Positions 46,720 through 55,914 of a DNA stretch of 64,000 bases are shown piece after piece. This DNA is from Haloactinomyces albus (GTDB lineage: Bacteria; Actinomycetota; Actinomycetes; Mycobacteriales; Pseudonocardiaceae). Both the position numbers and the translations under genes were made by a program. The stretch's first letter is position 1. Every line of letters begins with the position of its first letter. The DNA is taken from contig NZ_JAVDXW010000001.1 in the NCBI RefSeq assembly GCF_031458135.1, positions 2,418,001 through 2,482,000 of the forward strand, given 5' to 3'. Below the pieces are notes generated by a model, which searched no databases, had not been told where the DNA came from, and saw nothing but the letters and a program-made list of their open reading frames with translations.

Positions 46720-47526
46720 TCACTCGGGTTGCTTACCGAACCACTTCCGGTAGATCTTGTCGTACTGCCCGCTTTCCTTGAGCCTGCTCAGGGATTCGTT
46801 GACCTTCTTCAGCAGTGCGTCGTCACTGGTAGCCACGCCGATGCCGTACTTGTCGCCGGTGGTGAACTCGTTGGTGATCTCGACACCGGGGTTGTTCTTG
46901 GTGTAGTACGCCAGCACGCTGTTGTCGTTGATCGCGACATCGACCCTGTTGGTTTCGACCGCCTTGATCATCAGCGGCAGGTTCTCGAACTGCACGACGG
47001 TGTAGCCGTTTTTCTCGGCGTGCTTCCGGGCGAACTTCTCACCGGTCGTGGCCAGCTGCACCCCAACCTTCTTGCCCCGCAGGTCGGACAGCTGTGTCAT
47101 ACCGGAGTCCTTCGGCGTGAGCAGTGCCTGCGTCGCCTCGAAGTAGGGGTCGGAGAAGTCGAAGTTCTCCTCTCGAGTGGGGGTGATGCTCATCGCTGCC
47201 GCGGCGACATCGCACTGCCCGCTGTTGAGGGCCACACCCGACTGGATGCCCGAGAAGGGAGTGTCCACGATCTTTTGCTCGACTCCGAGGTCCTCGGCGA
47301 TCAGGTCCACCAGTTCGACGTCGAAGCCGACGATCTCTCCGTTCTTGTGGAACTGGAACGGCGCATAGTCGGTGTGCGTGCAGGTGGTCAGCTTGCCCGG
47401 GTTGGTCAGGGCAAGGCCGTCTCCCGAACTGCCGGACGTTGTCGACTCCGCACAGCCGGCCATCGCGGTCAGCAGTGCCAGGGCCGGTACCAGGGCGACT
47501 GCTCGGAGTGTTCTTCGACGCGCCAC
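46720..47526 (-). CDS. Amino-acid ABC importer substrate-binding lipoprotein
   Basis: A 268-residue lipoprotein. GTG 47526 (GGAGGAGACACC upstream) gives a basic n-region ARRRTLRAV, hydrophobic core and lipobox LTAMAGC, with Cys as lipid anchor. The mature part is a SBP_bac_3 protein: FQFHKNGEIVGFDVELVDLIAE, QCDVAAAAMSITPTREE, GVQLATTGEKFARKH. The frame extends upstream to 47589 without signal-peptide logic. Provides specificity for the transporter downstream. Confidence 0.93.
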   Translation of the reverse strand: MARRRTLRAVALVPALALLTAMAGCAESTTSGSSGDGLALTNPGKLTTCTHTDYAPFQFHKNGEIVGFDVELVDLIAEDLGVEQKIVDTPFSGIQSGVALNSGQCDVAAAAMSITPTREENFDFSDPYFEATQALLTPKDSGMTQLSDLRGKKVGVQLATTGEKFARKHAEKNGYTVVQFENLPLMIKAVETNRVDVAINDNSVLAYYTKNNPGVEITNEFTTGDKYGIGVATSDDALLKKVNESLSRLKESGQYDKIYRKWFGKQPE

Positions 47527-47810
47527 GGTGTCTCCTCCTCGACGTGAATCCAGATGCTGGGATCCTGCCATCCGCAGGAAACCGTTCATACAGTCGAGTG
47601 GATTTCGATCCCGTCAATATTTGCCCACTCGGGATGGACAGGATGAAAGAGACACTTTTGGTGACCCGGAGTGATTGCCGTGATCGGAACGGGAACGGGA
47701 AGTGCCGCTGCGAGTCGGCACTTCCCGGGTGACTGCGGGGCCTCACGTGCGCCGAGGTGCGCTCGGCAGCGGTTCGGGCCTAGGGTGATCGGCGTCGAGA
47801 GGAGCCGACC

Positions 47811-48863
47811 GTGCGTGCTGTGCAGTATCACACCGTGGGGCAGCCGCCCGAGCTGCGCAGGATTCCGGAACCGGAGCCCGGTCCGGGAGAGGTCCTGCTC
47901 GAAGTCACCGCCGCAGGGCTGTGCCACTCCGACATCGCCGTCATGAACTGGACCGCCGAGGAATTCCCCTATCCGCTTCCGCTCACCCTGGGCCACGAGG
48001 GCGCGGGCCGGGTGGCGGCTCTGGGCAGCGGTGTGCACGAGTTCTCCGTCGGTGACTCGGTGATCGTCTACGGCCCGTGGGGCTGCGGCCAGTGCCATGC
48101 CTGCGCACGCGGGAAGGAGAACTACTGCCTGCACGCCGCCGAGCGGGCGATCCGCCCACCGGGCCTGGGGGCGCCCGGGGCGCTCGCCGACTACCTGCTC
48201 GTCGATGCGCCGAGACACCTGGTACCGATCGGCGACCTCGATCCGGTGCGGACGGTGCCGTTCACCGACGCAGGACTGACTCCGTATCACGCGATCAAGA
48301 AATCGCTGCCCAAACTGGTTCCGGGCAGCACGGCCGTGGTGATCGGCGCGGGCGGGCTCGGCCATCTCGCGATCCAATTGCTGCACGCGCTTTCGCCTGC
48401 GCACGTGGTTGCGCTCGATATCAGCGAGGACAAGCTCGCGATCGCCCGCGAGGTCGGTGCCGACGAGGTGCTGCTCTCCGACGAACACGCCGTCGGGAAA
48501 GTCCGCGACATCACCGAAGGGCGCGGTGCCGAGTTGGTGCTCGACTTCGTCGGCAATGACGCCACCGGGAGAACGGCCGCCGGCTGCGCGGGGATCGAGT
48601 CCGACCTGACGATCGTCGGTGTCGGCGGTGGCAGCCTCCCGGTCGGCTTCGGGCTGACTCCCTTCGCGTGCTCGGTCTCCGCACCGTACTGGGGTGGGCG
48701 GGACGAGCTGATCGAGCTGGTGCGCCTGGTCGAGCAGGGCGTCGTGTACTCCGAGGTCGAGGTGTACAGCCTCGACGAGGTGCCCCATGCCTACGCGGGA
48801 CTGGAAAGCGGCACGATCAACGGTCGCGCCGTCGCCGTTCCCTCGGGAGGACCCTCCGCCTGA
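47811..48863 (+). CDS. Zinc-dependent alcohol dehydrogenase
   Basis: A 350-residue medium-chain dehydrogenase. Catalytic zinc ligands: Cys in GLCHSD, His in LGHEGAG; structural zinc loop Cys residues in CGQCHACARGKENYC; nucleotide fold GAGGLGHLAIQ with an Asp at the end of beta-2 (VVALDIS), so NAD-dependent. It probably oxidises a primary or secondary alcohol. GTG 47811 has GAGAGGAGCC upstream. Convergent with the peptidase gene across a hairpin. Confidence 0.93.
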   Translation: MRAVQYHTVGQPPELRRIPEPEPGPGEVLLEVTAAGLCHSDIAVMNWTAEEFPYPLPLTLGHEGAGRVAALGSGVHEFSVGDSVIVYGPWGCGQCHACARGKENYCLHAAERAIRPPGLGAPGALADYLLVDAPRHLVPIGDLDPVRTVPFTDAGLTPYHAIKKSLPKLVPGSTAVVIGAGGLGHLAIQLLHALSPAHVVALDISEDKLAIAREVGADEVLLSDEHAVGKVRDITEGRGAELVLDFVGNDATGRTAAGCAGIESDLTIVGVGGGSLPVGFGLTPFACSVSAPYWGGRDELIELVRLVEQGVVYSEVEVYSLDEVPHAYAGLESGTINGRAVAVPSGGPSA

Positions 48864-48912
48864 GAGGTCCGCGGGCCGTGCCGATCGTGGCGGGAAGGGC
48901 CACCGACCTCTC
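48862..48912. terminator. Hairpin between convergent dehydrogenase and peptidase genes
   Basis: GAGAGGTC (48862-48869), overlapping the dehydrogenase stop codon, pairs with GACCTCTC (48905-48912); the enclosed sequence GGCC...GGCC adds a second helix. Bidirectional by position. Confidence 0.55.
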
Positions 48913-48926
48913 GCGCTGTGCTCCCG

Positions 48927-50348
48927 TCAGCGCCGGGCGTGCGCGTCGAGGACATAGGCGATGGCGGAGGTCACCTTCGTGGCGTAGGCGAGATCCAGCG
49001 ATTCGTCCGGGACGTGGGCGTTGCTGCTCGGCCCGAGCGCCCCCGTCACGACGAACTGCGCGTTCGGGTAGGCGTTGTGCAGCAGTCCCATGAACGGAAT
49101 CGAGCCGCCGAGCCCCATGGTGCGCCAGCCTCCGCCGAAAACCTCCTCGCCGGCTGCGTCCAGTGCCGTGCTCAGCCACGGCGCCACTTCCGGAGCGTTC
49201 CAGCCCAGGTTGGCCTCGGAGCGACCGAAGGTGACGCGCGCGCCGTAGGGCACATCGATCGACAAGGTCGAGCGCACCGCATCCAGTGCTGCCTCGGGGT
49301 CGGCGGTCGGCGGGATTCGGAAGCTCAGGCTCAGCGTGGTGGAGGGCCGCAGTACGTTGCCCGCGTCGCCCGGAGCGGGCAAGCCCTCCGCGCCGATCAC
49401 CGACAATGTCGGCCGCCACCAGTTGTTCAACGCCAGCTCGGTCTCCTCATCGCTGACCAGACGCATGCCGTCGAGCGGGGAAACCTGGTCTGCGACCAGG
49501 CCGGGAGCGGCCTCGACCCCGGCCCGTGCTTGCCGTGCGCGATCCGCGGGAATGGCCACGTTCATTTCGGGCAGCAGGACCTCGCCGGTCGCCGAGTCCT
49601 CCAGCCGGTCCAGCAGTTGCCGCGCGACCCGGAAGGAGCTGGGTACCAGTCCACTGGCCGTACCGGAGTGCTGGCCACTGTCGAGGACCTGCACGGTCAC
49701 GTCGAGCTGCACCATGCCGCGCAGCGAGTTGGTCAGCCACAGTCGCTCGTAGTCGCCGCCGCCCGAGTCCAGGCACACCACCAGCGAGACGGTGCCGAGC
49801 CGGTCGGCGAGATGATCCAGGTAAGTGGGCAGATCGGGACTGCCGGACTCCTCACCGGTCTCCAGCAGCACCACGCAGCGCGCGTGGGCACCGCCATGGG
49901 AACGGACCGCTTCCAGGGCGGTGATCGCCGCGTACCCGGCGTAGCCGTCATCGACCGCACCGCGCCCGTACAGGCGACCGTCCCGGATCACCGGAGTCCA
50001 CGGGTCGAGTCCTTCGGACCAGCCACCGACCGGGGGCTGTTTGTCGAGGTGCCCGTACAGCAGCACGGTCTCGTCCGGTGCACCTGCACTCGCGGGGATA
50101 TCGACCAGCAGCAGTGGTGTGCACCCCGGTAGGCGCATCACCTCGACGTCCGCTCCGGTGATGCCTCGTGTCGAGATCCACTGGCGGAGATGAGCGATGG
50201 CCGCGTCCAGATGCCCGCTTGCAGCCCAGTCGGCATCGAAAGCCGGGGACATCGCCGGGATCTCGACCAGCTCGCACAAGCTCGGCAGGACGGCGTCGTC
50301 CCACACTCGTTCCACGGTCTTGTTCACTGCTGCACGATCCACACCCAC
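48927..50348 (-). CDS. M20-family metallopeptidase (dipeptidase-like)
   Basis: A 473-residue M20 peptidase. Metal ligands appear in order: His in LLYGHLDKQPP, bridging Asp in GAVDDGYAGY, general base Glu in LETGEESGS, later ligands Asp in VCLDSGG and His near the C-terminus in NAHVPDES. Insertion between forms the dimerisation domain. Cytosolic; likely cleaves dipeptides (CNDP/carnosinase-like). GTG 50348 has no good ribosome-binding site; GTG codons at 50342 or 50327 are alternatives. The upstream region contains a gene remnant overlapping its start. Confidence 0.9.
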   Translation of the reverse strand: MGVDRAAVNKTVERVWDDAVLPSLCELVEIPAMSPAFDADWAASGHLDAAIAHLRQWISTRGITGADVEVMRLPGCTPLLLVDIPASAGAPDETVLLYGHLDKQPPVGGWSEGLDPWTPVIRDGRLYGRGAVDDGYAGYAAITALEAVRSHGGAHARCVVLLETGEESGSPDLPTYLDHLADRLGTVSLVVCLDSGGGDYERLWLTNSLRGMVQLDVTVQVLDSGQHSGTASGLVPSSFRVARQLLDRLEDSATGEVLLPEMNVAIPADRARQARAGVEAAPGLVADQVSPLDGMRLVSDEETELALNNWWRPTLSVIGAEGLPAPGDAGNVLRPSTTLSLSFRIPPTADPEAALDAVRSTLSIDVPYGARVTFGRSEANLGWNAPEVAPWLSTALDAAGEEVFGGGWRTMGLGGSIPFMGLLHNAYPNAQFVVTGALGPSSNAHVPDESLDLAYATKVTSAIAYVLDAHARR

Positions 50349-50738
50349 GATCGTATTCCCACGTTCCGGGACGGCGCGACGGAGGCGGTGGTCACGCAGG
50401 TGGAGCTTCCCCGGATGAGGTCAGCCCCATTCGCCGCACGGTTGAACCCCGCCGCCAGCAGGGCGGCCAGGAGCACGCCGAACACCAGCCCGAGCAGCGC
50501 GGAGAGCAAGGAGTGGATCACCATGCCGATCCAGACGGTCGCCTGGGATGGAGGCGGACCCTGTGCCAGCGTCGCGATGACCCTGAACGGTGCCAGCGCG
50601 GGTTTACCCGTCGTGGTCGCGAACCAGGAGTTCAATGCGGCGAACGCGACCCCGGCGAGGACCCCGGAAGCGAATCCCCGGCCCAACCAGGCTCCGATGC
50701 CACTGGATGCACTCCGTTGATGAGATACCGCGTCGGCT
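50324..50738 (-). pseudogene. Remnant of a membrane protein gene
   Basis: In one minus-strand frame the sequence reads LGRGFASGVLAGVAFAALNSWFAT and WIGMVIHSLLSALLGLVFGVLLAALLAAGFNR (in pieces), two convincing transmembrane helices with third-position bias like a real gene. There is no ATG or GTG in frame at the expected N-terminus (only a TTG inside helix 1), and after GFNRAANG the frame degenerates, stops at 50324 and overlaps the peptidase start. Homologous proteins I know of this pattern have about four helices, so the C-terminal half appears lost. Probably a deletion scar; an unusual start cannot be excluded. Confidence 0.5.
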
Positions 50739-50874
50739 GACCTGCTTATACTGCTCCATCTCCAACCGGAACCGCTTTGTGAAGCCCCCGGGAAGTGAGC
50801 TCGTGTGTCCGGAGGAATAGGCCCAGTCCCGCGGAGACGCCCCCTTCCGCAGTACAGCGCAGGTGCAAGCCGGT

Positions 50875-51591
50875 TCAGCCGCCTCCACCGCCGTCGCCGC
50901 CACCGTCCCCACCCCCACCGCCACCGGCGCCTGCGGCAGCCGCTCCGGCGGCGATGGCAGCACCGGCCTCCGCGATGGCGGCCTCGACGGCACCGCCGAG
51001 GTGCTCGCCCTTGGCGATCGACTTCGCCATCCTGCGTTCGGTCCGGTCGAAGCCGAAGGCGTGCACGAGGTTGCTCGCGTGCACGAGAGCGATGAGCAGG
51101 GCGAGCCGGTTGTCGATCGGACGTTCGACCCGTAGCACCTGCCGAAGCTCGGAGATCAGGGAATCGCGCACCAGGTTGTCGGGCACGTGGCGGTCGTGCG
51201 GAATGAAGCCGAGGAACTTGTGCTCGTGCCGGGTGAGCAGCCCGTGCCCGGTGAGCCGGCGTCGGTGCTCCTTGAACGCCGAGGTTCGCCTGGACAGCCA
51301 GGAGGAGAGCTCGAGCGGCTTGCCCTGTGGCCCGGACTTTGTCACCAGGTGTTCCAACAGGGAATCCGTCCAGGAAACACCGGACGGCCTCGGGTCGAGA
51401 ATGTGCAGCTTGACGCGCTTCCACTTGGTGCGCTCGGCCATGACGCGGTGTTGCAGCGCGAGCTCGCCGATCTCGGCGGCTGCCGTCGTGACACTCGGAT
51501 TGGCGTTGAGGTGGTGGGAGCCGTTCCGTTTGTGCAGCAACAGCACGACCTCACCGGGGAGCGGAACCGCGCGCTGTGAGTACTCGTTCAC
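50875..51591 (-). CDS. GPP34 (GOLPH3/Vps74-like) family protein
   Basis: A 238-residue helical protein of the GOLPH3/VPS74 family: N-terminal PLPGEVVLLLHKRNGS, central ARxRLTGHGLLTRHEHKFLGFIPHDRH (as RRRLTGHGLLTRHEHKFLGF) and LALLIALVHASNLVHAFGF near the C-terminus. In eukaryotes the family binds PI4P; bacterial members are widespread in actinomycetes but of unknown role, probably membrane- or lipid-binding. It ends with an Ala-rich helix and a pure Gly/Asp tail (GGGGGGDGGGDGGGGG). GTG 51591 matches the family N-terminus; a GTG at 51630 also opens the frame. Confidence 0.88.
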   Translation of the reverse strand: MNEYSQRAVPLPGEVVLLLHKRNGSHHLNANPSVTTAAAEIGELALQHRVMAERTKWKRVKLHILDPRPSGVSWTDSLLEHLVTKSGPQGKPLELSSWLSRRTSAFKEHRRRLTGHGLLTRHEHKFLGFIPHDRHVPDNLVRDSLISELRQVLRVERPIDNRLALLIALVHASNLVHAFGFDRTERRMAKSIAKGEHLGGAVEAAIAEAGAAIAAGAAAAGAGGGGGGDGGGDGGGGG

Positions 51592-51630
51592 GCAGCACAG
51601 TCTGCCTTCTCGGACTTCCGAGTGGGGCAC

Positions 51631-51963
51631 TTTTCGACCTGGCGAAATCTTGCCAACCGATCATCGGTGGTACAACCGTCCCAGGGGCATCAGTCGGACC
51701 TCCATCCCTTGGATGACCTGGGATTTCGTCCCCTCGGAGAGCGGACTACGGTGATCGGGGACGGTGTTCGCACGCGGCCGGTGAGCGCCGATTCCTGTGT
51801 CAGGGCTCACGGAAGCGGAGGTTTTCATGCCAGGATGTCGGAGAGCGATCCAACCGCCCCGCCCTGATGTCCGAACGACTCACCAGGTTGATCGGGCACC
51901 GGACGGGGCTGCCGGGCCGTGCCGTCACAAGCGGCCGGACCGGTGCGAGACGAGGAGATCCAC
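51631..51963 (+). promoter_or_regulatory. Upstream region of the 2-oxoacid dehydrogenase operon
   Basis: 333 bases without a supported gene between the divergent GPP34 gene and the operon. It contains a perfect inverted repeat ACCGAT-C-ATCGGT at 51656-51668, flanked by TTGCCA on the left and TACAAC on the right with a 15-base gap; this could be a promoter with an operator in its spacer. The rest is unremarkable; a plus-strand frame here is continuous with out-of-frame sequence of the next gene. Confidence 0.4.
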
Positions 51964-53229
51964 ATGTCCGCCGAACACTGGACGCGACCGAGCCGACCGG
52001 AAGGGCAAGCTCAGAACGGAACCGCACCCGGTCACCCTGCCGCCACTTCGGCAGCACCCACGAGGGAACAGGTGATCGCCGGTTTGCGCGCGACGAGCGA
52101 GGGCGGGGCTGACCTTGTTCAGCTCCTCACACCAGAGGGTCAGCGGGTGTCGCACCCGAACTTCGACATCGACATCACCGACGAGCAGTTGCGCGGCATG
52201 TACCGCGACATGGTGCTGGTAAGGCGAGCCGACCGGGAAGGCAACGCACTACAGCGGCAGGGCCAGCTCGGCATCTGGGTACCGCTGCTCGGCCAGGAAG
52301 CCGCGCAGATCGGTGCGGGCCGGGCCATGCGACCGCAGGACATGGCTTTCCCCAGCTACCGCGAACACGGAGTGGCCTGGTGCCGCGGGGTGGACCCCAC
52401 CGAACTCCTGGGTATCTTCCGAGGGACCGACCACGGCAGTTGGGACCCGAACACCACGGGCATGGGGCTCTACACCATCGTCATCGGCAACCAGTGCCTC
52501 AACGCCGCCGGCTACGCGATGGGCCAGCGCTTCGAGGGCCGGGTGGGCAATGCAGGCGGGGATGCCGCCGAGAACGAAGCCACCATCGCCTTCTTCGGCG
52601 ACGGCGCCACCAGCCAGGGCGACGTGCACGAAGGGATGGTCTGGGGCGCGGTCTACGACGCCCCGGTGGTGTTTTTCTGCCAGAACAACCAGTGGGCGAT
52701 CTCCGAGCCGACCGAGCGCCAGACGCGGGTTCCGCTCTACGAACGTGCCCGCGGCTACGGCTTTCCCGGTATCCGCGTCGACGGCAACGACGTACTGGCC
52801 AGTCTTGCGGTCACCCAATGGGCGCTCGACGAATGCCGCCACGGTAACGGCCCGGTGCTCATCGAGGCGTTCACCTATCGGATGGACGCCCACACCACCT
52901 CCGATGACGCGACCCGCTACCGTCTCGATGACGACATCGAGGCGTGGAAGCTCAAAGATCCGATCGAGCGGCTGCGTGTGCACCTGGTGCGCGAACAGCT
53001 CGCCGACCAGGAGTTCCTCGACGGTGTGGACGCCGAGGCCGACGAACTGGCCCAGCGCTTCCGCGACTTCTGCATCAACATGCCCGAGCCGCCGCCGGAA
53101 CGGATGTTCTCCCAGGTCTATGCCCAGGAGAGTCCGGTCGTGGCCGCCCAACGAGACGACTACCTGCAGTACCTCGATGGCTTCGCCGACTCCGTAGCCG
53201 GCCACAACGCAGAGGGGAGCGTTCGCTGA
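51964..53229 (+). CDS. 2-oxoacid dehydrogenase E1 component, alpha subunit
   Basis: A 421-residue ThDP-dependent E1alpha. The cofactor motif GDGATSQGDVHEG starts near residue 212 and ends with QNNQWAIS; the phosphorylation-loop region RMDAHTTSDDATRYR is also typical. A 45-residue disordered N-terminus precedes it. Either pyruvate or branched-chain 2-oxoacid dehydrogenase; the heterodimeric form with SRQGQLG-like LQRQGQLGIWVP and the operon E1alpha-E1beta-E2 lacking E3 resemble branched-chain complexes of actinobacteria. ATG 51964 has GAGGAG 8 bases upstream; its stop overlaps the next start by one base. Confidence 0.93.
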   Translation: MSAEHWTRPSRPEGQAQNGTAPGHPAATSAAPTREQVIAGLRATSEGGADLVQLLTPEGQRVSHPNFDIDITDEQLRGMYRDMVLVRRADREGNALQRQGQLGIWVPLLGQEAAQIGAGRAMRPQDMAFPSYREHGVAWCRGVDPTELLGIFRGTDHGSWDPNTTGMGLYTIVIGNQCLNAAGYAMGQRFEGRVGNAGGDAAENEATIAFFGDGATSQGDVHEGMVWGAVYDAPVVFFCQNNQWAISEPTERQTRVPLYERARGYGFPGIRVDGNDVLASLAVTQWALDECRHGNGPVLIEAFTYRMDAHTTSDDATRYRLDDDIEAWKLKDPIERLRVHLVREQLADQEFLDGVDAEADELAQRFRDFCINMPEPPPERMFSQVYAQESPVVAAQRDDYLQYLDGFADSVAGHNAEGSVR

Positions 53230-54248
53230 TGGCCGCGCCCACGATGGAAACCTCCACCGCCACGCCGACCCCGACGCAGACGATCACGATCGCCAAAGGC
53301 CTGAACATGGCCCTGCGCTCCGCGATGGAGCGTGACCCGAAGGTCATCATGATGGGTGAGGACGTCGGCAAGCTCGGCGGCGTGTTCCGCGTGACCGATG
53401 GTCTGCAGAAGGATTTCGGTGAGAATCGGGTGCTGGACACCCCGCTGGCCGAGTCCGGGATTATCGGCACCGCGATCGGCCTGGCCATGCGCGGTTTCCG
53501 GCCGGTGTGCGAGATCCAGTTCGACGGGTTCATCTTCCCCGGCTTCGACCAGATCGTCTCGCAGCTGTCGAAGATGCACTTCCGTAGCCAGGGCAAGGTG
53601 AAGCTGCCCGTGGTGATCCGGGTTCCCTTCGGCGGTGGCATCGGGGCGGTCGAACACCACTCGGAATCTCCCGAGTCACTGTTCGCGCACGTCAGCGGGT
53701 TGAAGGTGGTTTCATGCTCGAATCCTGTGGATGCCTACTGGATGCTGCAGCAGGCCATCGACAGTGACGATCCGGTGCTGTTTTTCGAGCCGAAGCGCCG
53801 GTACTGGGAAAAGGCGGAGCTGGATCCGACGGCCGAACCTGCCTCCTTGTTCACCTCCAAGGTGCAGCGTCCCGGGGCCGCGGCCACGCTGGTCACCTAC
53901 GGCCCGATGGTGCGTACCTGTCTGGACGCGGCCAAGGCAGCCGAGGAGGAGGGCCGGGACCTGGAGGTCATCGACCTGCGGTCACTCTCCCCGCTGGATC
54001 TCGATCCGGTGTTCGACTCCGTACGTCGCACGGGGCGGCTCGTCGCCGTCAGCGAGTCGGCGCCGGAGTCCTCGGTCACTTCCGAAGTGGCGACACGGGT
54101 GCAGCAGGAGTGCTTCTACTCGCTGGAGGCGCCGGTGCTGCGGGTGAACGGATTCGACACTCCCTACCCGCCGAGCAGGCTCGAGGACGGGTTCCTCCCG
54201 GATCTCGATCGGGTGCTCGACGCGGTCGACCGCTCACTGGCGTACTAA
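53229..54248 (+). CDS. 2-oxoacid dehydrogenase E1 component, beta subunit
   Basis: A 339-residue transketolase-like E1beta: GEDVGKLGGVFRVTDGLQ, DTPLAESGIIGTAIGLAMRG, FGGGIGAVEHHSES (with the catalytic His) and EVIDLRSLSPLD, all in family order. About 18 Thr/Pro-rich residues precede the domain. Forms an alpha2beta2 decarboxylase with the upstream gene. ATG 53229 overlaps the alpha stop (TGATG), so translation is coupled. Confidence 0.95.
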   Translation: MAAPTMETSTATPTPTQTITIAKGLNMALRSAMERDPKVIMMGEDVGKLGGVFRVTDGLQKDFGENRVLDTPLAESGIIGTAIGLAMRGFRPVCEIQFDGFIFPGFDQIVSQLSKMHFRSQGKVKLPVVIRVPFGGGIGAVEHHSESPESLFAHVSGLKVVSCSNPVDAYWMLQQAIDSDDPVLFFEPKRRYWEKAELDPTAEPASLFTSKVQRPGAAATLVTYGPMVRTCLDAAKAAEEEGRDLEVIDLRSLSPLDLDPVFDSVRRTGRLVAVSESAPESSVTSEVATRVQQECFYSLEAPVLRVNGFDTPYPPSRLEDGFLPDLDRVLDAVDRSLAY

Positions 54249-54260
54249 AGGGAGACGTTG

Positions 54261-55766
54261 ATGTCACAACTCAAGCACTTCCCCCTGCCGGATGTCGGTG
54301 AGGGGCTGACCGAGGCCGAGGTCCTCAACTGGCGTGTGCAGCCGGGCGACACGGTGACGCTGAATCAGACCATCGTGGAGATCGAGACCGCCAAGGCCTC
54401 CGTGGAGCTGCCCTGCCCGTATGCGGGCACGATCAGTGAACTGCTCGCCGAGCCGGGACAAACCGTGGAGGTCGGCACGCCGATCGTGGCGATCGACCTC
54501 GATTCCGAGGGGGCCGCGGTGGCCGCCGCCGAGGAACCGGCCCAGCAGGCTGCTTCGGCCGGTGGCAGCACGGAAGAGGGGACGGCGGGAGAAGTCGCCA
54601 ACCTGGTCGGCTACGGTCCGCGCTCATCGAGTTCGAAGCGCCGCCCCCGCAAGGCAACGACACCGGCCGCGCCGAGCACTGCGTCGAATGGCGTCCCCGC
54701 TCAGCAGTCCGCGCGGGGCGCGCAGGGAGCGCAGGGCGCGGGAATCCCTGCGGCACCGGCCGGTGCGCAGTCCGGTACGTCGTCCGGTGACCAGACATCG
54801 ATGCAGCTGCCGGTTGCCGAACCCGCTGCGGTGAACGGCTCCGCACCGCAGAGCAACGGGACCGCTGCTTCCGGCGGCTCCGTACCCCTGGCCAAGCCGC
54901 CGGTGCGCAAGCTCGCCAAGGACCTCGGTGTCGACCTGCGGTCGCTGGCCGGGTCCGGGGCGGAGGGGATCATCACGCGTACGGACGTCGAGCGTGCCGC
55001 CACCGGCGGTGCTGCCGGTGGCGAGTCACTCGGCGGTGCAGCGTCCGCGGGCAGTGTGGACGAGACCGCTCGTGAACGGCGGGTGCCGATCAAGGGAGTA
55101 CGCAAGGCGACCGCGCAGGCGATGGTGGACAGCGCGTTCACCGCACCCCACGTCACCGAGTTCCTGACGGTCGATGTCACGCCGATGATGGAGTTCCGCG
55201 AGCGGCTGAAGTCGCACCCCGAGTTCCAGGGGGTGAAGGTGACGCCGCTGGCCGTGCTGGCCAAGGCACTGTGCCTGGCGGTGCGGCGCACGCCCGATGT
55301 CAATGCGACGTGGGACGAGCAGGCCGGAGAGATCGTCTACAAGGACTACGTGCACCTGGGCATCGCGGCAGCCACGCCGCGCGGTCTGGTGGTGCCCAAG
55401 GTTCGCGATGCCGAGCAGCTCTCGTTGCGGGAACTCGCCGAGTCGCTGGAAACGTTGACGGCCGCCGCGCGGGACGGCAGGACCGCCCCGGCCGATATGG
55501 TCAACGGGAGCATCACCATCACCAACGTCGGTGTGTTCGGCGTGGACACCGGGACACCGATTCTCAATCCCGGTGAGTCGGCGATCCTGGCCTTCGGCGC
55601 GATTCGCGATATGCCGTGGGTGGTCGACGGCCAGGTGGTACCGCGCAAGGTCTGCCAGCTCGCGTTGAGCTTCGATCACCGCGTGGTCGATGGTCAGCAG
55701 GGTTCGCAGTTCCTGGCCGATGTCGGTGCCCTCCTGGCCGATCCCGGCATGGCCATGACCTACTGA
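54261..55766 (+). CDS. 2-oxoacid dehydrogenase E2 component (dihydrolipoamide acyltransferase)
   Basis: A 501-residue E2. One lipoyl domain (1-80) with the lipoylated Lys in EIETAKASVE, an Ala/Pro/Gly-rich linker of about 130 residues, the peripheral subunit-binding domain at about 210-245 (VRKLAKDLGVDLRSLAGSG), and the catalytic domain to the end with the active-site SFDHRVVDG. It transfers the acyl group from lipoamide to CoA and forms the core of the complex. E3 must be encoded elsewhere. ATG 54261 has AAAGGGAG 8 bases upstream; hairpin follows. Confidence 0.96.
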   Translation: MSQLKHFPLPDVGEGLTEAEVLNWRVQPGDTVTLNQTIVEIETAKASVELPCPYAGTISELLAEPGQTVEVGTPIVAIDLDSEGAAVAAAEEPAQQAASAGGSTEEGTAGEVANLVGYGPRSSSSKRRPRKATTPAAPSTASNGVPAQQSARGAQGAQGAGIPAAPAGAQSGTSSGDQTSMQLPVAEPAAVNGSAPQSNGTAASGGSVPLAKPPVRKLAKDLGVDLRSLAGSGAEGIITRTDVERAATGGAAGGESLGGAASAGSVDETARERRVPIKGVRKATAQAMVDSAFTAPHVTEFLTVDVTPMMEFRERLKSHPEFQGVKVTPLAVLAKALCLAVRRTPDVNATWDEQAGEIVYKDYVHLGIAAATPRGLVVPKVRDAEQLSLRELAESLETLTAAARDGRTAPADMVNGSITITNVGVFGVDTGTPILNPGESAILAFGAIRDMPWVVDGQVVPRKVCQLALSFDHRVVDGQQGSQFLADVGALLADPGMAMTY

Positions 55767-55775
55767 GAATGCGGT

Positions 55776-55813
55776 ACACGTGGGCCCCCGTCGGTAGCGG
55801 AGGGCCCACGTGT
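55776..55813. terminator. Hairpin terminator of the E1-E2 operon
   Basis: Perfect 12-bp stem ACACGTGGGCCC (55776-55787) / GGGCCCACGTGT (55802-55813), 14-base loop, 9 bases after the E2 stop. Confidence 0.8.
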
Positions 55814-55914
55814 CTGCCGGGCCCGGCACGAGATCCGGAGATCATTGCCGCACCGATCCGCGCCCCGTGGGGGTAGCGATCATCGCGTGGTCGATGGACT
55901 GTATCGGTGGTCCC

